Shown here: positions 60,031-64,000 of the stretch, one piece after another
Numbering within the stretch: position 1 is the stretch's first letter
Layout of the letters: the number at the start of each line of letters is the position of its first letter
Origin: Hymenobacter jeollabukensis
GTDB taxonomy: Bacteria > Bacteroidota > Bacteroidia > Cytophagales > Hymenobacteraceae
Length of the DNA stretch: 64,000 bases
Assembly: GCF_005771675.1 (NCBI RefSeq)
Contig: NZ_VAJM01000016.1
Span: forward strand, 111,275 to 175,274
Direction: 5' to 3'
The notes under the pieces: model-generated
What the model saw: the letters and a program-made list of their open reading frames with translations, nothing else
Database searches by the model: none
Told to the model about the DNA's origin: nothing
Translations under genes and position numbers: made by a program

Positions 60031-61761
60031 ATGTTGAATCCCGAATACTACCCGACCCTGCCCCGTGAAATTAAGTTGTTACTTGAACCCTGGTTAGGAC
60101 AGGCCCCGGAGTGGTGCGAGCGGATTCGTGACTACCGCATGCGGCGGCCGGCGCTGGCCACCATGAACATTCTGGAGCCCAGCGCCGGCAGCGGCCATAT
60201 TCTGGATTGGATGGTTGCCCACATCGAGGAGTGCGAGCGGGGCAGCTACGGCTGGGTAAAGAGCAAGCGCATGTATGCCTGCGAAATCGACCCAGAATTG
60301 AAAGCCACGCTGCAGGGCAAAAACTACAAAGTCATCGGAGACGATTTTCTGAGCTACCGCGGCAATCATCAATTCGACCTGGTAGTGATGAACCCGCCTT
60401 TCTCCCAGGGCGACCGTCACGTACTGCACGCGTTTGACATTGTCGCGCCCGGTGGCCACGTCGCCGCGCTGGTCAACAGCGAGACGCTGCGCAACCCCTA
60501 CACGGAAACCCGGCAGCTGCTCGCAAAGCTCATCGAGGACCACGGCAGCAGCGTTGAGCTGGGCCAGGTGTTCATTGACTCGGAGCGGCCTACCGACGTG
60601 GAAGTATCGCTTATCCGCCTGCAGAAACCGGCCGAGCGCGACCGGCTCAACTTCGAGTTTCGCGGCCGCTCGCGGGAGCGGGGCCCGCAGCTCACCGAGG
60701 AAACGTTTAAAAGCGCGGTGGCCGTCAAGGATGTAATCGGCAACATGATGCTGGGTTACGAGCAGGTGAAGGAGGCGTTTGTTGACTACATGCGCGCCCG
60801 CCGCGCCCTGCAGCATTACAGCTACGGCCTGCTAAACCAGCACCAGGAAATCCAAAAGATGGCCGACGAGGCCATTACCGAGGGCGGCGAGTCGCTGCGG
60901 GCCTGCTACAACCACTTCAGCGACGAGCTCAAGCAAAGCGCCTGGGGCCAGGTGATGCACAAAATGGGGATTGAAAAATACCTCACCTACCAGGTGCAGC
61001 AGGATTTTGCCGCCTACGGCCGCGCCAACGGCTTCATGGATTTTACGAAGGAGAACGTTGCTTCCCTCATCGAATTGGTGATGGAAAACAAAGGCCAGAT
61101 CATGGAGCAGGCCGTGGTAGCCGTCTTCGATGAATTCACCAAGTACCACAAGGAGAACCGGGTGCACGTCGAGGGCTGGAAAACCAACGACCGCTGGAAG
61201 GTAAACCGCAAGGTGATTCTGCCCCGGTGGGTGCGCTGGGATGATTGGAGGCGGCCGGCCGACTTGAAGCAGTACGGCAGTCATTTCCGCCTCAACAGCC
61301 ACCAGGAGTACAACGACATTGATAAGGTCATGTGCTACCTGACGGGGGAGGACTACGATAAGTGCTACACCATCGAACGGGCGTTGGAAACACGTTTTCA
61401 GCGCCTCGGTAAGGTCTACCCCGGCTCGACCTTTACCGATACCTGCGAAAGCCAGTTTTTCTACCTGCGCTTCTTTAAGAAAGGCACGTTGCATCTGGTC
61501 TTTCGGGACGAAAAGCTCTGGGAGGAATTCAATTTACGGGCCTGCGCCGGTAAGCTCTGGCTGCCCGAGCACGAAATGGAAACCTACCGCAAGCGCAAGC
61601 ACTCCCCCTTTGAGCAGCCCGCCGAGCCGGAGCCCACTCCGGCACCGGTGGCCGCGCCCGGGCCGCGGCTGCTGGAGGCGCCCGGCACGCCGGCCAAGCC
61701 TGGCGCGCAGCTGAGCTTGTTCGGGGCCTTCAGCGACGAGCCGCCGGCGCTGGCCGCCTAG
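60031..61761 (+). CDS. DUF4942-type DNA adenine methyltransferase-like protein
   Basis: 576 residues. Residues 45-130 form a class-I SAM fold: MNILEPSAGSGHILDWM (motif I, residues 45-61), YACEIDPELKATL and LVVMNPPFSQGDRHVLHAFD with NPPF (121-124), the catalytic motif of N6-adenine/N4-cytosine methyltransferases. The C-terminal half has RVHVEGWKTNDRWKVNRKVILPRWVRW and SRxH-like elements of DUF4942. A Pro-rich linker ends with QLSLF (560-564), an ideal sliding-clamp-binding peptide. No restriction enzyme is adjacent. It would methylate plasmid DNA, perhaps at the replication fork. It has promoter copy 5. Confidence 0.85.
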   Translation: MLNPEYYPTLPREIKLLLEPWLGQAPEWCERIRDYRMRRPALATMNILEPSAGSGHILDWMVAHIEECERGSYGWVKSKRMYACEIDPELKATLQGKNYKVIGDDFLSYRGNHQFDLVVMNPPFSQGDRHVLHAFDIVAPGGHVAALVNSETLRNPYTETRQLLAKLIEDHGSSVELGQVFIDSERPTDVEVSLIRLQKPAERDRLNFEFRGRSRERGPQLTEETFKSAVAVKDVIGNMMLGYEQVKEAFVDYMRARRALQHYSYGLLNQHQEIQKMADEAITEGGESLRACYNHFSDELKQSAWGQVMHKMGIEKYLTYQVQQDFAAYGRANGFMDFTKENVASLIELVMENKGQIMEQAVVAVFDEFTKYHKENRVHVEGWKTNDRWKVNRKVILPRWVRWDDWRRPADLKQYGSHFRLNSHQEYNDIDKVMCYLTGEDYDKCYTIERALETRFQRLGKVYPGSTFTDTCESQFFYLRFFKKGTLHLVFRDEKLWEEFNLRACAGKLWLPEHEMETYRKRKHSPFEQPAEPEPTPAPVAAPGPRLLEAPGTPAKPGAQLSLFGAFSDEPPALAA

Positions 61762-61812
61762 GGGCCAGCTGCCCCGCTCTTTTTCCCTACCGCCCAACCT
61801 AACCCCGCAGGC

Positions 61813-62085
61813 ATGAATACCCCCATCACCAACCTTGGACAGGTTAAAGTCGCCCTGGAAGCTGGCCAGAACGCTGACGAAGTCTTTGCCAGCTACTACG
61901 ATTCCCAAGAGCCCGAGTCTATGAAGAAGATCCGGGAGCAGTTCTTAAAAAGCATCCCCCTGTTCGAGCAGGCCGGTAATCACAAAGTCGTGGCCAACTG
62001 GCGCAAGCAGGTCCAGTACATTGACGAGGCGCTGAGTCGACGGGCCGGTGCGCAGGCCGATGCAACCAGCGGCCAGGCCCGCTAA
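61813..62085 (+). CDS. Small helical hypothetical protein
   Basis: 90 residues: NTPITNLGQVKVALEAGQNADEVFASYYDSQEPESMKKIREQFLKSIPLFEQAGNHKVVANWRKQVQYIDEALSRR, nearly all helix. No family. It is 51 bp after the methyltransferase and probably in the same transcript. A pyrimidine-rich CTTTTTCCCTACCGCCC element lies 18 nt before its start, similar to the one upstream of the SSB-like gene. Confidence 0.58.
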   Translation: MNTPITNLGQVKVALEAGQNADEVFASYYDSQEPESMKKIREQFLKSIPLFEQAGNHKVVANWRKQVQYIDEALSRRAGAQADATSGQAR

Positions 62086-62098
62086 AATATTTGGTAAC

Positions 62099-62144
62099 GG
62101 GTGGAATGGGGAATTTACCTTGCGGCAACTCTCCCATTCCACCC
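62099..62144. repeat. 12-bp perfect inverted repeat before the 62154 gene
   Basis: GGGTGGAATGGG (62099-62110) and CCCATTCCACCC (62133-62144) are exact reverse complements separated by 22 nt. The right arm ends 9 bp before the start codon of the next gene, so the structure could be an operator or a translation-blocking hairpin. It also lies after the small 61813 gene, but has no T-run. Confidence 0.6.
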
Positions 62145-62153
62145 ATTTACACC

Positions 62154-63236
62154 ATGTCAGAACCCGCAGGTTTTAACCTTTACGAAGACATTGCCCCGGT
62201 TTTTGAATACCTGACCAACCGCCTTAAGCGCGTGCAGGAAGAAGCTCAGGGCGCTGGCGTAGAGCAGCATTGGCAGAACCAACACAAAGCTATTGTGGCT
62301 ATGCAGTTGGGAGAGCTGCAGATGCAGTATTATGCCTTCCGCAACATCTATCTGTACCACAGCGTCGAGGACATGAAGCGCATTCAGCGCGAGCAGGAGG
62401 CCTCGGGGGACGACGAAAGCCGGTTCAACGGCTTTAGCATAATCCCCCATACTTGGGAGATAGTCAACAGCGTAGTGCGCGACGGCTACGTGCATCTGCA
62501 CCATGCCGTCGAGGATATGTTTCGGAACTTCAACGCGCACGCCAAAAACGAACCGTACGCCCGACTTGGGGCGCGCCCTCGCAATTCCATTGATTTCGTG
62601 GACGTGTTCAACAAGGAATTCGGCTTCGATCTCTCCATTGAGGGGCCACGTCTGCCCAAGAAAGTGGGAGGGCGGCGCGGAAAGAAGGCAGCGGCGAAGG
62701 TGGTTATGATGCCCGGCGCAAACCTGCTGCCCCGGCTGTTTAAAAAGCTGTACCCGCGGTTAGATAAAATCCGGACCATCAGCAACTGCGTGAAGCACCA
62801 GGGCGGTATTCCTACGCGTGAGCACAACGCCGAACTGTACAAGCATTTGCCCAATCTGCCCGAGCGGCGGTTGCTGGCCATCGACCACATGGAATTCCTA
62901 CAGGACTTTGACTACGTGCTGCAGTTTGCCGCGCAGTTCCTGAACTTCTATGATGATTTGATGGCATACGTGCTGCTGCGCCGCGAGCTGGCCAGCGGCG
63001 CGGCGCAGGCGGACCCTACGGCGGCGCAAGCGCGTTTGGCAACCCTGAAATCAAGTTTGACAGGTTATGCTACCATGTTCAAGCATGGCACATTCGGCGA
63101 TTTGGTGACGCACTTGCAGGACCTGGTGACGCGGCAACGTGCTCGGGCCCTGCCGTCAGCTGTTACAGCCCCTCACGGACCCCACGAAAATGATGTTCGG
63201 CCCGAAGAATTGAGAAGCGACGCCGCCACTTCGTAA
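62154..63236 (+). CDS. Large helical hypothetical protein, possible HEPN-like
   Basis: 360 residues from ATG 62154. It is almost all helix, with YEDIAPVFEYLTNRLKRVQEEAQGAG, HTWEIVNSVVRDGYVHLHHAVEDMFRNFNAHAK, then a basic linker (PKKVGGRRGKKAAAK) and LYPRLDKIRTISNCVKHQGG. The last segment looks like the helix-turn of HEPN-type proteins (polar residue, then KH), but the full RN-x4-H motif is not present. Its composition is slightly less GC-rich than the flanks. A defence or regulatory role is open. Confidence 0.6.
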   Translation: MSEPAGFNLYEDIAPVFEYLTNRLKRVQEEAQGAGVEQHWQNQHKAIVAMQLGELQMQYYAFRNIYLYHSVEDMKRIQREQEASGDDESRFNGFSIIPHTWEIVNSVVRDGYVHLHHAVEDMFRNFNAHAKNEPYARLGARPRNSIDFVDVFNKEFGFDLSIEGPRLPKKVGGRRGKKAAAKVVMMPGANLLPRLFKKLYPRLDKIRTISNCVKHQGGIPTREHNAELYKHLPNLPERRLLAIDHMEFLQDFDYVLQFAAQFLNFYDDLMAYVLLRRELASGAAQADPTAAQARLATLKSSLTGYATMFKHGTFGDLVTHLQDLVTRQRARALPSAVTAPHGPHENDVRPEELRSDAATS

Positions 63237-63255
63237 GCCCTTTTCGGCCGAGTAG

Positions 63256-63293
63256 AAAATTAGCTGCTAACTATGTTAGTAGCTAATTTTTTT
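63256..63293. terminator. Long AT-rich terminator before umuD
   Basis: AAAATTAGCTGCTAAC (63256-63271) pairs with GTTAGTAGCTAATTTT (63275-63290) through 16 bp with one G.T pair, loop TAT, and then TTT. It follows the 62154 gene and precedes umuD; the stem is flanked by T on one side and A on the other, so it can act on both strands. Confidence 0.85.
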
Positions 63294-63333
63294 AGCGGTC
63301 CGTATACTTGCAGTTCCCACATAGGAGCTGAGT

Positions 63334-63813
63334 ATGGATGACGTAGAGATTTTGGGCGTTGCTCACGAGCCGGTTTGGCTTATTGAATGCGATACGCGGG
63401 TGCCGGCAGGCTTTCCGTCGCCGGCCGCTGATTACGCCGGGGAGAAAGTGAACCTGTCGGAAATCCTGTTGCCGCATCCTGATTGCACGTACCTGGCCCG
63501 GGTTGCCGGCGAGAGCATGGCCGGCCCGCCCAGCCACATTCCCGACGGGGCGCTGCTGGCCGTGGACTGCGCCATCGAGGCGCGCAGCGGACACGTCATA
63601 GTGGCTGCCGTCGAGGACGGGTTCACCGTAAAGCGGCTGGAGTACCGCGGCAGTCAAATCTGGCTGGTACCGGACAATCCCGCCTTTCCCCCGCGCCAGA
63701 TCCACGAGCAGGACCGGTTTCGCGTCTGGGGCGTGGTGACCCACGTAGTCACCGAGCTGATTCACGGCAAGCTGCACCAGCACGTCCGCACCCGCAACGT
63801 CATGCAGGCCTGA
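63334..63813 (+). CDS. umuD: UmuD-like SOS mutagenesis protein (S24 peptidase)
   Basis: 159 residues. The cleavage region is VPAGFPSPAADYA (Ala25-Gly26, corresponding to Cys24-Gly25 in E. coli UmuD). The catalytic dyad is Ser61 in ARVAGESMAGPP and Lys100 in FTVKRLEY. The C-terminal beta fold (SQIWLVPDNPAFPPRQI, FRVWGVVTHVV) is complete. It would self-cleave with RecA help and act with UmuC as a translesion polymerase. Plasmid umuDC operons protect DNA during establishment. It starts 2 bp before the next gene's ATG region. Confidence 0.92.
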   Translation: MDDVEILGVAHEPVWLIECDTRVPAGFPSPAADYAGEKVNLSEILLPHPDCTYLARVAGESMAGPPSHIPDGALLAVDCAIEARSGHVIVAAVEDGFTVKRLEYRGSQIWLVPDNPAFPPRQIHEQDRFRVWGVVTHVVTELIHGKLHQHVRTRNVMQA

Positions 63814-63815
63814 TC

Positions 63816-63977
63816 ATGTTCGGCTTACTCGACTGCAACCATTTTTACGCGGCCGTACAGCGGGCGTTTGATCCGAGCCTCGACGGCCGGCCCGTCGTGG
63901 TGCTGAGCAACAACGACGGGTGTGTGCGACCTGTTGCCTGCGAACTACATAAGCAGGCGTTCTTTAGCTCGGGCTAA
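63816..63977 (+). pseudogene. umuC: umuC, truncated after about 37 codons
   Basis: The first 37 residues are a clear Y-family UmuC start: MFGLLDCNHFYAAVQRAFD...DGRPVVVLSNNDGCV. In intact genes the next residues are like VARSNEAKALG. Here, from 63927, the reading frame continues as RPVACELHKQAFFSSG and stops at TAA 63975-63977. None of the three frames after 63926 shows UmuC sequence, so a frameshift does not explain it. An insertion or recombination junction at about 63926 is likely, and the rest of the gene may lie beyond the window. Confidence 0.75.
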
Positions 63978-64000
63978 CGAATAACTATCTGTCTGGTGCA

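Noticed and set aside
63816..63977. A simple frameshift as cause of the truncated umuC
   Set aside because: All three frames after 63926 were read and none continues with UmuC-like sequence, so an insertion or junction is more likely.

Overview
The window looks like part of a large conjugative plasmid (or plasmid-like integrated element) of a GC-rich Bacteroidota bacterium, most likely a Hymenobacter-type member of the Cytophagales. The evidence is a Bacteroidetes-type tra cluster (TraE/F/G/J/K/M/N/O families), type IX secretion (T9SS) C-terminal sorting domains, a TonB receptor with a carboxypeptidase-regulatory-like N-terminus, a DUF3127 SSB-like protein, TAnnTTTG-type promoter boxes and weak Shine-Dalgarno use. 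No rRNA, tRNA, CRISPR array or complete insertion sequence was seen. No relaxase or VirD4-type coupling protein is visible, so those mobility genes must lie outside the window.

Layout. 1-6.5 kb is accessory DNA: a DUF5131 protein cut by the window edge, small unknown genes, an orphan cytosine-5 DNA methyltransferase with an SPSC catalytic loop, a stand-alone T9SS-CTD-like mini-protein and an AlbA_2/Schlafen-type protein. 6.5-23.5 kb is a copper/silver-type metal resistance island: a CPH (CopB-like) and a CPC (CopA-like) P1B-ATPase, an HMA chaperone, three HMA-AraC fusion regulators, periplasmic metal-binding proteins and lipoproteins (heavy-metal-binding domain, DUF305), a complete TolC/MFP/RND efflux system and a cysteine-rich Csp-type storage protein. 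23.7-35 kb is minus-strand envelope and surface cargo: an M20 peptidase, small exported proteins, a TonB-dependent receptor and two large T9SS-secreted proteins.

35.1-46.1 kb is the minus-strand conjugation (T4SS) operon, read from 46.1 down to 35.1 kb: an anchor protein, TraE, TraF, TraG/VirB4, TraJ/VirB6, an unknown periplasmic protein, TraK/VirB8, TraN, TraM/VirB10, a VirB5-like protein and TraO. 46.3-50.9 kb runs the other way and carries a small HTH-like protein, a 1267-residue toprim/primase-like protein with four C-terminal repeats, and the SSB-like protein. An AT-rich HEPN-motif gene (51.0-52.4 kb) interrupts it.

52.5-64 kb resembles a conjugative leading region, mostly on the plus strand: an ArdC antirestriction protein, many small unknown proteins (one DUF3846-like, one Lar-like zinc ribbon), a DUF4942-type DNA methyltransferase and umuDC, in which umuC is cut after about 37 codons. 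Into it are set a minus-strand HEPN-RES toxin-like gene and a GNAT gene.

The strongest new signal is regulatory. Five leading-region transcription units share one promoter/operator module: a TTGKA-N5-TACAA inverted repeat followed, exactly 24 nt after the right arm in all five copies, by an AT-rich box. Two of the genes they drive encode proteins with sliding-clamp-binding peptides at or near the C-terminus. A second, unrelated family of arrays with 11-bp periodicity (CTTTGnnnnAA, read on the minus strand) precedes five minus-strand units, including the tra operon. Together these suggest two plasmid-wide regulatory circuits, one for establishment in the recipient and one for maintenance and transfer.
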